A stretch of DNA of 64,000 nucleotides, from positions 28,068,841-28,132,840 of the forward strand of contig NC_132892.1 in the NCBI RefSeq assembly GCF_030463535.1. The letters run 5' to 3'. This DNA is from Salminus brasiliensis. Lineage: Eukaryota > Chordata > Actinopteri > Characiformes > Bryconidae. Shown piece after piece: positions 52,801 to 61,930 of this stretch; position 1 is the stretch's first letter; each line of letters opens with the position of its first letter. A program made the position numbers and the translations under genes. The notes beneath the pieces are model-generated. The model saw only the letters and a list, made by a program, of their open reading frames with translations. It searched no databases and was not told the origin of the DNA.

Positions 52801-54238
52801 ATACTCAACCTTGCAAATTCGTGGGTGGTGCTGGACGTGGTCTTGTAGGCCCGGCAGGGAATATCCCTGATGCAGAGAAAGAGACTTGCAAACGCTGCCA
52901 GTATTAAAATACACTATGCTCAGATCTACATCCTAAATTAAGAAGTAAGTCAATAGGGAAGCCCCATTCCTCCAAAATGTAAATGTGTATACACACACAC
53001 ACACACACACTCACACTCTAAAATGGCACAATTAACTATAATTAACTCTACCACTCCCATCCTGCTCAAAAGAACTGAACCTATATTTTCTATACTGTTG
53101 TATTACCAAGCTGACAACTAATTTTACTGTCTCACACACATACACACACACTCACTCCCGTCTCTCTGTATATGAGGATGTCCTCTCCAAAACCTGCCTG
53201 TGGGAAAATTGTCTCCACATAAAAGAGAGGGAGAAAGAGAGAGGGAGAAAAGAAGAGAATGAAAAGAGGGCACAGGCTGTGAACCCTCCATTTGCTTGTG
53301 TAGCGAATGGAGCAGCACTACATAGAGTTAATGTATTTCTGGGCTCGCGTGGAACGAGCAATTACCCAGAGTGCACCAGGGTTCTCTCCCTGCAATGGGG
53401 TGTAAATTACAGGTTAGCTCGTCTCGATGTGTGTACGTGTGTGTGTCTGTGTATGTCTGTGTGTGTGTGTATGTGTGTGAGATGTAAATTACAGGCTAGC
53501 TGGTGCTGTCTTGGAGAAATGCAGTGTCTGCCAAGCAGGGTCCAGCTCCCTGCCGAGAGACGCACTGAAAGCCGCAGGAGGCTTTGGAGAAGAGAGGGAG
53601 AAAAGAGGGCACGCTGAAGTACACACACATACAAAGCTCCTACCGTACTGTCTCACTGTCTCAGACCAGAGAATAAACCAGGTTTTATAGAGTTTACCAG
53701 TTGGGGATGGTGCTGATATCTACAGGGGGACAGTTGCAGATTTAATATTTTATATGTTACAGTATTAACTCTTACCCAGGCTTGATCTCACCTGTGGGAT
53801 TTGCTGTGGCTGGTCCTTGGTTGCTACTGTCCCACAGATGGAATAGGCTTCGAACGTGACGCACCTGATCTACAGTATCCGCTTCCCTCCGTGTACAGTA
53901 TGTCCCTAAACACTGCAACACCTGTGGATGGAATAGGGACAATAGCATCTCTGTCATTCCCCGCGCCAGGCCGGGACGCCACTACTGCACTATGGAGCTT
54001 TGGTGGAGCTGCACTATGAGGCCTCTCTCCAGAACTGCTGTATTACTCTACCTCCTCAGTCCACATGCTTCTCTACCTTCAGATGCTGCCTCAGCAGTGG
54101 ATCCCTCAGCTTGTCCATAATAATTCTTTGTGCACAGAGTCTCCTTGAGGGGGAGCTACACTCCCCAACTGTAGAGGGAGCCAGGGAGCAAAAAATGCTA
54201 ATTCATACATAGTTTTCTTAATAGCCTTCATTCTGTCT

Positions 54239-54288
<50 letters not shown>

Positions 54289-54448
54289 CATGGACTTTCG
54301 GTTGTGATTTTTTCATCTTTTCCATCTCCCTCTGTTTCTCTCTCACTTCCTACTGCTGTCTTTCTTCTTTTTTTTTCTCTCATTCTCTTGTTTTCTCTCT
54401 ATGAGTTCAGAGAGTCTGCAAAGACCAACACTGTCATTACACATTCAG

Positions 54449-54493
<45 letters not shown>

Positions 54494-54545
54494 AACCCAT
54501 TACCTCTTCTCAGGAAAAAGCACTTAGACCTCTCTGCCTTTTTCT

Positions 54546-54614
<69 letters not shown>

Positions 54615-54726
54615 ATTTCTCTATTCTCTTTCATTCTCTCTCTTTTCCTCTCTCACCTTTTCTCTCTCTCTCTCTCTTTTCTTCCTCTCACTTTTTCCTT
54701 ATTCTTTTGCTCTTTTTTTTCTTTTG

Positions 54727-54761
<35 letters not shown>

Positions 54762-57206
54762 TCTCTCTCTCCTTCCCCACTGTAATTTCTGAATCGATCT
54801 CTGTATTAGGAACCGATAGAGTAAAAGGTTAGGGTGGCGGTCGCAGTAAATTGGTCCACTTTTCTCTCCCTCAGCTTGTGTTTGGGGGTAACTTCTCGAT
54901 AGTGGGCAAATTGCCGCCTTTTAAAGTAATTTTACCCAATTGTAGCCTGACCTGTGCTGCCATGGCAACCAAGAGGTCATCCCAGTAACTCAGATGAATC
55001 GATAAAGCGACCTGTGCCACGCACTCTCGTAGCGCGTGTTCCTGTACTGATGTCTAATCGGTCTCTCTGTTGTTGATTTCTTAAGCTTTAATGCGCTGCT
55101 GTGAACCGTGTGTTTGTCCCGCAGTGAAATCGCCCACTCAAACGGCTTCTCCGTGTGTCCGCACTTCATCGGTCATGGGATCGGGTCCTATTTCCATGGC
55201 CATCCGGAGATATGGCATCATGGTAAGAGTACTGTACATTTCTTTTATTTGATTCGTTATTTATCCGCTGTATTGGTGGTGGTGTCTCTGTTTAGGGTGA
55301 TGGAAACACAGAGAGTGGTCAGATATAGAGCTGGAGTGATCAGAGCTGCTACTTCAGTTAAAGAAACGCATGTTTGGTTACAGCTAGAAATACCCAATAT
55401 ACTTAAAGTGACACTCCGACAACATGACAAATTGAACCATTGCTACATCTTTTATAAACATGCCCAGTCCCTTCACAGCAGTGCCGCAGTCATCTCGCAA
55501 GAAGGAGAATTTCCGGTTTGCATCATTATTTGATGATGTATCTTAAAGGTTGGAGGGTCTATCGAAAAAATTACAAACACTTGAGCTCTTAGCTTTATTA
55601 ATTTTTACCCTATTTTGGTAGACAACTTAACACACGTCTCCTACAATATATGCAAAGCCAGCCACCACCTCCTTTAGAACTGTCGCCAATGCAACATCGC
55701 CAGGCAGTCCTCATACTCAGAGGAATGCCCTGCGTCCTCAGCTCAACATCGCTTAAGAGTGATGAAGAGAGAGAGCTCCATCTACCCACCCGGAGAGAGC
55801 ATGGATAATTGTGCCCTCTCAGATTCCGGCTACTGATGGCAAAGTGGCACGAATCGGGATTCGCACTTGTGACCACCAGGCCATAGTGCCAGCGCATTAG
55901 ACCACTGAGCCACTTGGAGCCCAAAAAAAAAAGACAGAGAGCTAATGTTACTGCTAAAACCGCTAAATATCAGGTCTTTATTAACCAGTGTGGCGGAAAT
56001 GTCCAGTAGTTGGGTGACTTGTTTACGTAATGCATGCTGGGTATTGTAGTAAATGAACACTGATAGACGAAAGCTCAGTTCTATCCAATACACTAGATTG
56101 CTGAACGCTGATAGAAGAAAACACAAAAATGCATGAATTCTGGGTTACAGTGCTACTCGTCTGACTATTACACAACATGACGAACATCATATGAAGTGTT
56201 TTAGGTTTATTTTGGGTTTAAAGTTTAAAAGGTTAAGGCCACAATTCCATTTTCATTTTGCCAAATATATCATATGTTTTCTATATATCGTATCTTTTGA
56301 ATTATTTTTTGGAGTGTGCTTAATGATTGGACAACACTTGTCACAAAACCGTGCCTTGCATCACGCTTCATGGGGGATGTTCGCCGTTCGTAGAATGTCT
56401 TGTGGTTAAAGGTCAGAGCACCTGTCACTTCAAACCCATTCAAGAATAGACACTTAATAGGAGCACCTTTTAATAGGAGCAAGTCTTTTAAGATGCACCT
56501 ACCTCTTAAATGTGTCAAAGCTCCAAAAGAGCTAAAAAAAAGGAGGGATTCCAGAAGCAAAAATGAGAAAGTAAAAGTGGCAGGAAACCTAAAATAAGTG
56601 TAATACCTATTATTTAAATATATCACACATTGTTTCTTAATACTTTTGGTTGTAAATAACATAAATGACATTTAATTCAGTATTGAATATTGTGTCTAGT
56701 CATACCAGTCGCTAAAGCACTGTGTTATCTTTTCTCTCTTATTTTGTCTTTTTAAAGCCAATGACAATGACTTGCTGATGGAGGAGGGCATGGCCTTCAC
56801 AATAGGTATGTATGTTTGCCACCTGTGCTAGAAAATCATAATACCTAGTCCTAATGAATGTTTTTGTGATACAATTGTTATGCTATTCTGTTTCTTACTC
56901 CAGAATTGCCTTTTACTTACTATTTTTTGTAAGGACAAAGTCTAGCCATTCACTTGCAACAGCACAAACAAGCAAAATAATGAAAGTATGAAAACTGACT
57001 GTAGTCTGTAGCAAACTGAACACTTTTTATAGATAAGGGGGATAAAATATTTTTCTATTTTTTTTGAGACAACACAACAAGGTTTTGTTTAAAATATATA
57101 CTTTTATAATGTTGAATGTGATAATAGAATGAAAACATTAACAGGAAGCATATCAATTCTACATTTTATATTGTATTATTATATAATATATTTATTAGAA
57201 TTTATG

Positions 57207-57244
<38 letters not shown>

Positions 57245-58521
57245 TTTTCAAAAGTCTGTCTAACAGTTGGTTTATCTGGCTTATGACGAGAGGATCACTG
57301 GTTTGAATCCCGGTCATGCCTCTAGCCATCAGCAGCCGGAGCCTGAGAGAGCACAATCGGCCTTGCTCTCTCCAGGGAGGGTAGATTTCAGTGCAGTGCA
57401 GTGATGGCTGGCACTGGCGTCTGCTGGCCGAGGCATCAGAGCCGGGTACATGGCGGTGTCCTCCGAGCATGTCGGTTGCATGGTGACGTTGAATCAGTGG
57501 TGGTAAAAAAAAAAAAAAAGGAAAAAGAAGCGCTGGATGGCTGTGCATGTGCCGGAAGAGGCGTGTGTCGGTCTTCACCCTCCCAGTGTCAGGAGCATTG
57601 CATGTGATTGATGGGGGAAAAATATGTATGGGTGGGTTTTGGATTGGACAATTGGGGATAAAACTGGAAAAATAAATAAATAATTGAATCTATGAGACAG
57701 GAAATGTACCCCAATTCTAGGATTAGCCGTATACACAGTGTTTATGTCTGAGAAATTGGGATAATTCTCCCTCGTAATGTGAACTCACTCTCCCTCTCTA
57801 ACCTTCACTTAATTCCAGAGCCCATTATAATGGAAGGAACGTCAGAATTCCGAATCCTTAAAGACAAGTGGACGGCTGTTTCGATGGACGACAAAAGGTC
57901 CCGAGTTCCATCCTGTTCTTCCACACTTCTCTCTCAGACTCTCTCACACACTCAAGTGCTGCTTACAGCCCTCTAACTCCATCGTCCATTACTGCTAATG
58001 AGCTCGAGTGGCCTTTTATCACTGAGAAGGTAGGAGAGCTGCTCCTCTATTGGATGAAGACCCCAGTTAGCTCTGCTTTAGGCCCCCCTTTGAAGTTGAG
58101 GCCCGGCAGTGTGGGGTAGGAGCTAAGTGCTGTTGGGTTAGCTTAGCTTAGCTTAAGTGGCACAGGCTCCTGTGGAGAGCGCCCTCAAGCTAATAGCTAA
58201 TAGTCGGATGGCTCCGTGGGCAGGTGTGAACAGTCTGCACCACTGCTGGGTCAGCGGTTAAGATGGCTTGACTTTTTTTTTTTTTTTTAAGGTGGACTCG
58301 GGGGGGGGGGGAGGTAGTGTACGGAGATAAGTGTTCAGATTTGGCCCCTCCTTAAACATGAATCACTGAATCTGTTTACATATGAGTCACTCTGTGTGTG
58401 TGTGTGTCTGTGTGTGTGTGTGTGTTTGTGTGGGATTTCCAGGTCAGCCCAGTTTGAGCACACGGTTGTTATCACCTCTGATGGCGTGGAGATTCTGACC
58501 AAACTGCCAGACGAAGCCTGA
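40582..58521 (+). CDS. metap1d: Mitochondrial methionine aminopeptidase 1D, 10 exons, 336 aa
   Basis: Removes initiator methionine from mitochondrial proteins. Exons: 40582-40621, 45760-45920, 48596-48745, 51073-51221, 51350-51392, 52549-52712, 55125-55222, 56758-56805, 57819-57897, 58443-58521; phases close at 1011 nt, 336 aa (human about 335). Residues 1-67 form a basic presequence without acidic residues ([14 protein letters not shown], then [11 protein letters not shown]), fitting mitochondrial import; exon 2 is recognised by phase fit and by resemblance to the human arginine-rich segment. The catalytic fold follows: SHNAYPSP-like [16 protein letters not shown], and the five metal ligands of type 1 enzymes, D179 (INIDVT), D190 (HGDTSE), H253 (GHGIGS), E285 (TIEPII, codon split by intron 8) and E316 (FEHTV). 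The 11- and 63-residue spacings of the first three equal those of E. coli MetAP. The protein ends TKLPDEA. Introns hold two minisatellites, SINEs and Tc1 relics. The exon 9 donor (AG/gtcccg) is weak. Confidence 0.96.
41085..41125 (+). mobile_element. Tc1-like transposase fragment
   Basis: The plus strand reads [10 protein letters not shown], a signature found near the second catalytic aspartate region of Tc1-type transposases. Only this short piece is preserved, immediately before the 50-bp array. Confidence 0.5.
41158..42302 (+). repeat. 50-bp minisatellite in metap1d intron 1
   Basis: About 23 units of AAATAAAGTCCCGCCCTCC-AACAAAAAGAGCCAGTC-AGCTTAATGATTAC type. The first part (41160-41460) alternates two variants (AACAAACATAGCC and AACAAAATAAACAATCAG), a dimeric higher-order unit near 98 bp; the rest is homogeneous with late variants carrying a C7-A7 run. 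About 18 units contain AATAAA in gene-sense orientation. Outlying units occur at 38815-38975. Confidence 0.92.
42908..42942 (+). repeat. Left 35-bp direct repeat flanking the 21-bp array
   Basis: GAATGTTCTCCTTCATTCAC and the following 15 bases are identical to 43826-43860. Confidence 0.9.
42943..43825 (+). repeat. 21-bp minisatellite in metap1d intron 1
   Basis: About 41 units of GGAATCGCTTTGTTCTAGGAT with few variants (CTTTGTTTTAGG, ATCACTTTG, AGAATAG). The period is seven codons and stop-free on both strands, so long frames arise (MESLCSR on plus, ILEQSDS on minus); these are not genes. Confidence 0.95.
43826..43860 (+). repeat. Right 35-bp direct repeat flanking the 21-bp array
   Basis: Identical to 42908-42942. 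The repeat contains TTCTAGAAT, related to the TTCTAGGAT core of the array unit, so the array may have grown out of this sequence. Confidence 0.9.
44335..44545. repeat. CT-rich low-complexity tract in metap1d intron 1
   Basis: CTCTCT and TTTCTT runs dominate about 200 bp. Open frames here are low-complexity artefacts. Confidence 0.8.
44880..45470 (+). mobile_element. Element of the GGACAAAAGTATT family with long inverted termini (metap1d intron 1)
   Basis: Left end GACAAAAGTATTGGGACACC, right end GGTGTCCCAATACTTTTGTC. The terminal inverted repeats extend over about 100 bp (TTGTTTCTTCTGAAATCA and ATCCTGCTTTTG occur on both arms). It is about 590 bp without a transposase frame, and gives the clearest view of the family structure, a MITE-like DNA element of unassigned superfamily. 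Confidence 0.7.
45955..46410 (+). mobile_element. Deleted Tc1-like element (metap1d intron 2)
   Basis: Has AGTCAGTTCTTGAAGGCAAT, CATCTCCAAAACATCAGGC and GGTATGCAGTGGTCAGAACC, then jumps to TTCATGGAGGTTCCACCTG and AGAGATCTTGTGAAGTCC, the transposase 3' end. Structure is the same as at 420-830. Confidence 0.65.
46857..47340 (+). repeat. Duplicated composite block, copy 1 (metap1d intron 2)
   Basis: (TA)n at 46857-46905 is followed by about 435 bp nearly identical to 49840-50272. On the minus strand 47060-46920 encodes a Tc1-type helix-turn-helix fragment ([26 protein letters not shown]). The block ends in the left end of a second Tc1-derived element (CAGCCATAACGTAAACAC to ATCTACATATTAGG) that continues intact here to about 47760. 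Confidence 0.85.
47262..47760 (+). mobile_element. Deleted Tc1-like element, complete ends (metap1d intron 2)
   Basis: Left end TTCAGCCATAACGTAAACAC, then AGTCAGTTCTTGAAGG, the deletion junction CATTGATGCAATCCATGGAG, transposase C-terminal codons near TGGTGCCAGATACC, and right end TAATGTTATGGCTGATCGG. The termini are inverted repeats. Confidence 0.7.
48160..48488 (-). mobile_element. Deleted Tc1-like element, opposite orientation (metap1d intron 2)
   Basis: Begins at ACTGCCATAATATTAAAACC and ends TTTTAATCTTATGGCTCATC on the plus strand. On the minus strand it shows the same order as the other copies, including TATTGATGCGACCCATGGAG at the deletion junction. It ends about 110 bp before exon 3. 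Confidence 0.65.
49371..49620 (+). mobile_element. MITE with AGGGCTGGGCGATA terminus, copy 3 (metap1d intron 3)
   Basis: Starts AGGGCTGGGCGATATGG and runs through ACGATACACAATATTTATCA, AACAGTCTAATTTCACTG and AACCTGCAGCTGATCAGTG, collinear with 1958-2252. The right end is lost. Confidence 0.6.
49755..50272 (+). repeat. Duplicated composite block, copy 2 (metap1d intron 3)
   Basis: (TA)n at 49755-49828 precedes the copy of 46905-47338. It contains the same minus-strand Tc1 fragment ([15 protein letters not shown]) and the same left end of the second Tc1-derived element, but stops at ATCTACATATTAGG, where copy 1 continues. A 35-40 bp sequence (ACTCCCCCATGTGCATTT and flanks) occurs on both sides, at about 49668 and 50275. 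Confidence 0.85.
51600..51904 (+). mobile_element. tRNA-derived SINE, copy 1 (metap1d intron 5)
   Basis: The head contains CACTATGGCCTAGGGGTCGC and GAGTTCGAAACT, a B-box-like sequence; the body has ATCAGCAGCCGGAGTCTGAG, GAGCACAATTTGCC and GGCAGATGGCGCTCTC; the tail has TTAATTGGCCGTACCAAATT. Shared order with copies at 55600 and 57250 defines the family. Confidence 0.7.
51905..51959 (+). pseudogene. tRNA-Pro-like relic, copy 1, deleted
   Basis: TGTATGGTTCTCACTTGC and GAGGTCC resemble the middle of tRNA-Pro, then the T arm is largely missing and the sequence resumes at CCAGCCCCCAATTCTG. The last block, including CCA, equals that after copy 2. Confidence 0.45.
52183..52254 (+). pseudogene. tRNA-Pro pseudogene, copy 2
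   Basis: Exactly 72 nt align by eye to eukaryotic tRNA-Pro: TTGGTTTTGGAGTATGATTC (D arm), TCTCGCTTCAGGTGCTC (anticodon arm), AGGTTCATATCCCGG (T arm) and CGAGCCC. The 5' acceptor strand is destroyed and the anticodon stem no longer pairs; the loop reads CAG where AGG is expected. It is followed directly by CCA, which is not encoded in eukaryotic tRNA genes. Confidence 0.65.
52985..53012. repeat. (CA)n microsatellite, metap1d intron 6
   Basis: About 11 CA units, imperfect at the end. Confidence 0.8.
54241..54289. repeat. (GT)n microsatellite, metap1d intron 6
   Basis: About 23 GT units. It faces a (CA)n tract of similar length at 54453-54491, 165 bp away, so the two are complementary. Confidence 0.95.
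54453..54491. repeat. (CA)n microsatellite, metap1d intron 6
   Basis: About 19 CA units following GACACG. Confidence 0.95.
54540..54775. repeat. (CT)n-rich polypyrimidine tract, metap1d intron 6
   Basis: Long CTCTCT runs broken by TTTT stretches over about 235 bp. The long open frames here (poly Ser-Leu) are artefacts. Confidence 0.95.
54850..55060. other. Candidate conserved non-coding element in metap1d intron 6
   Basis: Mixed-composition, repeat-free sequence after 600 bp of microsatellite: GGGTAACTTCTCGATAGTGG, TTTTAAAGTAATTTTACCC and CCATGGCAACCAAGAGGTC. It ends shortly before exon 7. Conservation is guessed from composition; nothing codes. Confidence 0.25.
55600..55922 (-). mobile_element. 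tRNA-derived SINE, copy 2 (metap1d intron 7)
   Basis: Read on the minus strand it starts GGGCTCCAAGTGGCTCAGTGG, with the A box TGGCTCAGTGG, continues CTAATGCGCTGGCACTATGG and CGAATCCCGATTCG (B-box region), and then the body GAGAGGGCACAATTATCC and TGGGTAGATGGAGCTCTC. This copy preserves the tRNA-like head best. Confidence 0.75.
57206..57240. repeat. Poly(T) tract, metap1d intron 8
   Basis: About 30 T residues directly before the SINE at 57250. Confidence 0.85.
57250..57678 (+). mobile_element. tRNA-derived SINE, copy 3 (metap1d intron 8)
   Basis: GGTTTGAATCCCGGTCATGCC (B box) is followed by ATCAGCAGCCGGAGCCTGAG, GAGCACAATCGGCCTTGC, TTCACCCTCCCAGTGTCAGG and ACAATTGGGGATAAAACTGG, ending in AAATAAATAAATA. 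An A15 run at 57506 interrupts the body. Confidence 0.7.
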
Positions 58522-58581
58522 TTGTGGTCCCGGAGCAAGTGTGTGTGTGTGTGTCTGTGTGTGTGTGTAGAGATCTTTTTG

Positions 58582-58587
58582 AATAAA
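58582..58587 (+). other. Poly(A) signal of metap1d
   Basis: AATAAA lies 60 bp after the metap1d stop codon, giving a short 3' UTR. A GT-repeat lies between stop and signal. Confidence 0.65.
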
Positions 58588-58594
58588 AGCCACT

Positions 58595-60060
58595 TTCACG
58601 TTTCGAAAGCCCTTTGCCTCATTTACTCCAGAACACACTTGGATTTCCAAGTTCAGTTAAAGGGCCCATATCATTAAAAAATATTTCATGTTTCATTTAT
58701 TTTGTCCACATTGAAAAGTTTGAAAACCTACCGTTTATTATTAAGTAAGCGTTGGTTTTGTGATGTCACAAAAAACAACGTATCTGTGTATCTTTCTATT
58801 CTACCTACGAGAGTTTAGCCCTATTCAAGTACCACTTCAAGGGCGATTCAAGAAACTCTCAACTCATGGACCTGGTTAGGAACTCACTTACTTGCTCACC
58901 TTTAGAAAGATCATCCACAAGGGGGCGCTATTAGTACTCAAATAGTTTTTGGGGCTCCACGTCAATGACACTGTGTGTGCTTGTTATATAAGGCACAGTA
59001 CAGAGCAGACCAGAGGTCATTTACATACTGTATCTGCATAGCTGGTTAATGGGTAAAAATGCTTTTCATGAAAATGTTTTAAAGGAAAACGATGTTTAGG
59101 TAGTGTGAAATCTGATATTTGAGAAAATGTAACTAAGTTTTATAAGTTGTATCTTGACAGTTTCACTGAACTGCTCAGAGGAAGTGTCAATGAAAATGGT
59201 CAAAAAATAATTATTTTAATCTTAATTAATTATTGAAAATGCTTTTTAAAGAGGAGTTGTCTGGCATTTCTGTCCTTTGGTGTGACATTTCTATCCGATA
59301 TTTTTGATAGTTTGATATTTTTGTCACACAAAGATGGTATTGATGGCTAACCTGTCATTAATACTTAGTGAGACACATTTGTGTACTATTTTTATGCATT
59401 CTGTAAATTATATAGTTTGTAATTAGTTAATGAAACAGATTATTTAGGGCTGTCACACCAAAGGACAAATACAACATTAAAAAAGATTAAATATTTGAAC
59501 AATTCTGAGACAAAAAATGACCATATTCACATGCCGGGGGCTTCACAGGGCCTTCGGTAACATGACCTTAAATGGGGTCCTTAGCTTAATTTAAGTTGTC
59601 TGTGCAATTAAAGGATTCATTAGTTAATGAAACGATTAAAATCATGATATGTCGTCACACCGGAGAACTTTTGTTTTCGTTTTTTAATGACAAAATGTAT
59701 CAGGTTCCTACATCTTAAAAAAAAAAAAAAAAAAGGTGAAACCAGTTAGTGCCATTTACTAAAATAAAACACTTATAAATAATGGCAGATGTATTTATCA
59801 ATATTTGTATGCTTATTGGATTATGCATGAGACATAGGACATTTTTGAGAAATAAGAAGTATACTAATAAATTGCGTATTCTTATCTTGTGTGATGGTGA
59901 AAAATGCATGTCATGTCAACAACCCATATCCGTCTTACAGAGACAGAGTCTAAAACAACCTGTGTAATTCTAAGCAATACATTTATTAAAAATTTAATGG
60001 AATAATTGTGTTTTTGGTGTATCAGAGCACAATAAAAAACCATTAAAAGGGCATCTCAGA
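58595..60060. other. Gene-free stretch downstream of metap1d
   Basis: No exon is recognised. It holds a poly(A) run at 59718-59733 and a 15-bp inverted repeat pair (GTCCTTTGGTGTGAC at 59272, GTCACACCAAAGGAC at 59452). Otherwise it is AT-rich and unassigned. Confidence 0.5.
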
Positions 60061-60480
60061 GGGGGGCTATAAAAATGATCCTTCAATCAGTTAAGCTCAA
60101 TTAAACATGTGTTACTTGCTTACTAAAGCTCCTAGCATGAGGCCGTCCCACATAAGGCTTTGCTATGAGGGGTAATTATTTCATTCCTGTCTTGTTCTCC
60201 TCTCTCAGACAGCCCATGCCATCAGCCATCCTGAGGAAACATTGTTACGTCTTATTAACAAGACGCTCTCTCTCCCTGTCTGTTTGCCTCATGAGATTAC
60301 GGCTGTACGGTAACGTCGTTAAGGCGGCAGATCGGCCGAGAGGTGATTTTATTTCTGGCTTACGGTACGAGGCATGCCTGGCATTAGGAGTTCACTGTAT
60401 AATCAAGTCTGTTTCACTAGATTATCAGTTACTGCTCGTGATGAGGTCGGACAGGAGGATGTGGGCCTAAGTCTACCCTT
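60060..60480. other. Candidate conserved non-coding element between metap1d and the expected dlx1 side
   Basis: Repeat-free sequence with homeodomain-like cores (GGGGTAATTATTTC, CTCAATTAAACATG) and unusual CpG-bearing text (TTACGGCTGTACGGTAACG). A 101-codon frame through it shows no domain I know. In human, DLX1/DLX2 and their enhancers lie just beyond METAP1D, so an enhancer is plausible but unproven. Confidence 0.3.
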
Positions 60481-60939
60481 TGCTACGGCCTTTAATTTAG
60501 CCCCAACCATGAAGCTCTGTTCTTGGTGGATGATTTAAGACGCTACATGCTATGTAGTTGGCTGTATCCACAATGATGTCATGTAAACAGTGTGTGTCAA
60601 ATCATATTGCATACCGAGGAAATGTCTACAAAGGGATGCAAACTAGTAATATTCTGGGTTCCGCAAAGGATAAACAATATGTAGCCAAACCTAGCTCAGT
60701 GGGCGTGGCTTGTTGGAAAACATAGTTGCATCTAGTTTTGTGTCAGTCTGTGTTGTTGTGTATTCTTATGGTCCTGTTGACTAGCTTGACCTCATCTTCT
60801 ACTGGTGCAAATTAGTGTTTAGTGAGTTTGTAGGGATGTCAGTTCGCTAATCACTTAACCATTTAAAATGTAAGCTTTACATTTAATATCCTATAACACT
60901 AATGTTAATTTGGAGTCATAACGTGTCATTCTTATTTAC

Positions 60940-61930
60940 AGAGGTTGCTGGTAGCAGAGTGGTACCCTAATTTAACCCAGGAATCAGAGAGAATTCTTGC
61001 TTACAGGGGTGATGGGGTGGCTGGTAGCATAGAGGTAAGAGATGTGAGCCAGCAACCAGAAGGTTGTGGGTTCAAATTCCAGGACTCACTGGATACTTTT
61101 GGTTTAGGGTCATAATGTGCCATTCTTGTTTACAGGGATGGCTGGTAGCATAGAGGTAAGAGATGTGAGCCAGCAACCAGAAGGTTGTGGGTTCAGATTC
61201 CAGGACTCACTGGATACTTCTTGTTTAGGGTCATAATGTGTTATTCTCAGTTACAGGTATTGACAGGGGTGGATGGTAGCACAGAGGGACAAGATGTGAG
61301 CTAGCAACCAGAAGATTGTGGGTTCAAGTTCCAGGGCTCACTAGGTGCAATTTACAGGTATGCACAGGGATGGTTGGTTGTATATTGGTATCAGATGAAA
61401 TGTGTGGTTCATTTGTGATTTGTGAGTGCATGGTAGCATAGAGGGACAAGATGTGAGCCACCAACCAGAGGGTTGTGGATTAAAAATCCAGGATTCGCTG
61501 GGTACTCTTGCTTAGGGTTTCTTCTCAGATATAGGTGTTTGCAGGGATGGCTTGTTGCATCAGATGGTATCAGATTGGAGCCAAAAACCAGGAGGTTGTG
61601 GGTTCAAATCTCAAGACTGTCTGGGAAGTTCTGGCTGGGTATTTCCTGGGGTGGATGGTAGCATCCAGGGCAAGATGTGAGCCAGCAAGCAGAAAACCAG
61701 AAGGCTGTGGGTTCAAATTCCAGGACTCACTGGGTAGTCCTGGTTAAACCTCAGGTCATAATGTGTTATTCTCATTTACAGATATTTACAGGAATGACTG
61801 GTAGCATTGTGGTATGTAATAGAAGCCAACAACCGGATGTTTGTGGGTTTAAATCCCAGGGCTGACTGGATATCCTGGCTGTGCCCTTTGGCCAGACACT
61901 GATTCCCCCATGGCCCCAGGTGGTGATGCT
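60940..61930 (+). repeat. Tandem array of about eight tRNA-like (SINE-head) modules
   Basis: Units begin near 60950, 61019, 61140, 61271, 61370, 61428, 61547, 61652 and 61796 (spacing about 70-145 bp). Good units contain TAGCATAGAGG (A-box consensus TRGCNNAGNGG, for example 61025-61035) and about 43 bp later GGTTCAAATTCC (B-box-like, 61069-61080). Only the last unit runs on into a SINE-like body (GTGCCCTTTGGCCAGACAC). No unit looks like a functional tRNA gene. Confidence 0.75.

Noticed and set aside
54238-54832. Frames of 184 and 143 codons rich in Ser, Leu and Phe
   Set aside because: They translate CT and GT microsatellites in METAP1D intron 6.
60165-60470. 101-codon plus-strand frame as a small gene
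   Set aside because: No recognisable domain, no splice context, no poly(A) signal nearby; a non-coding conserved element is the better guess.
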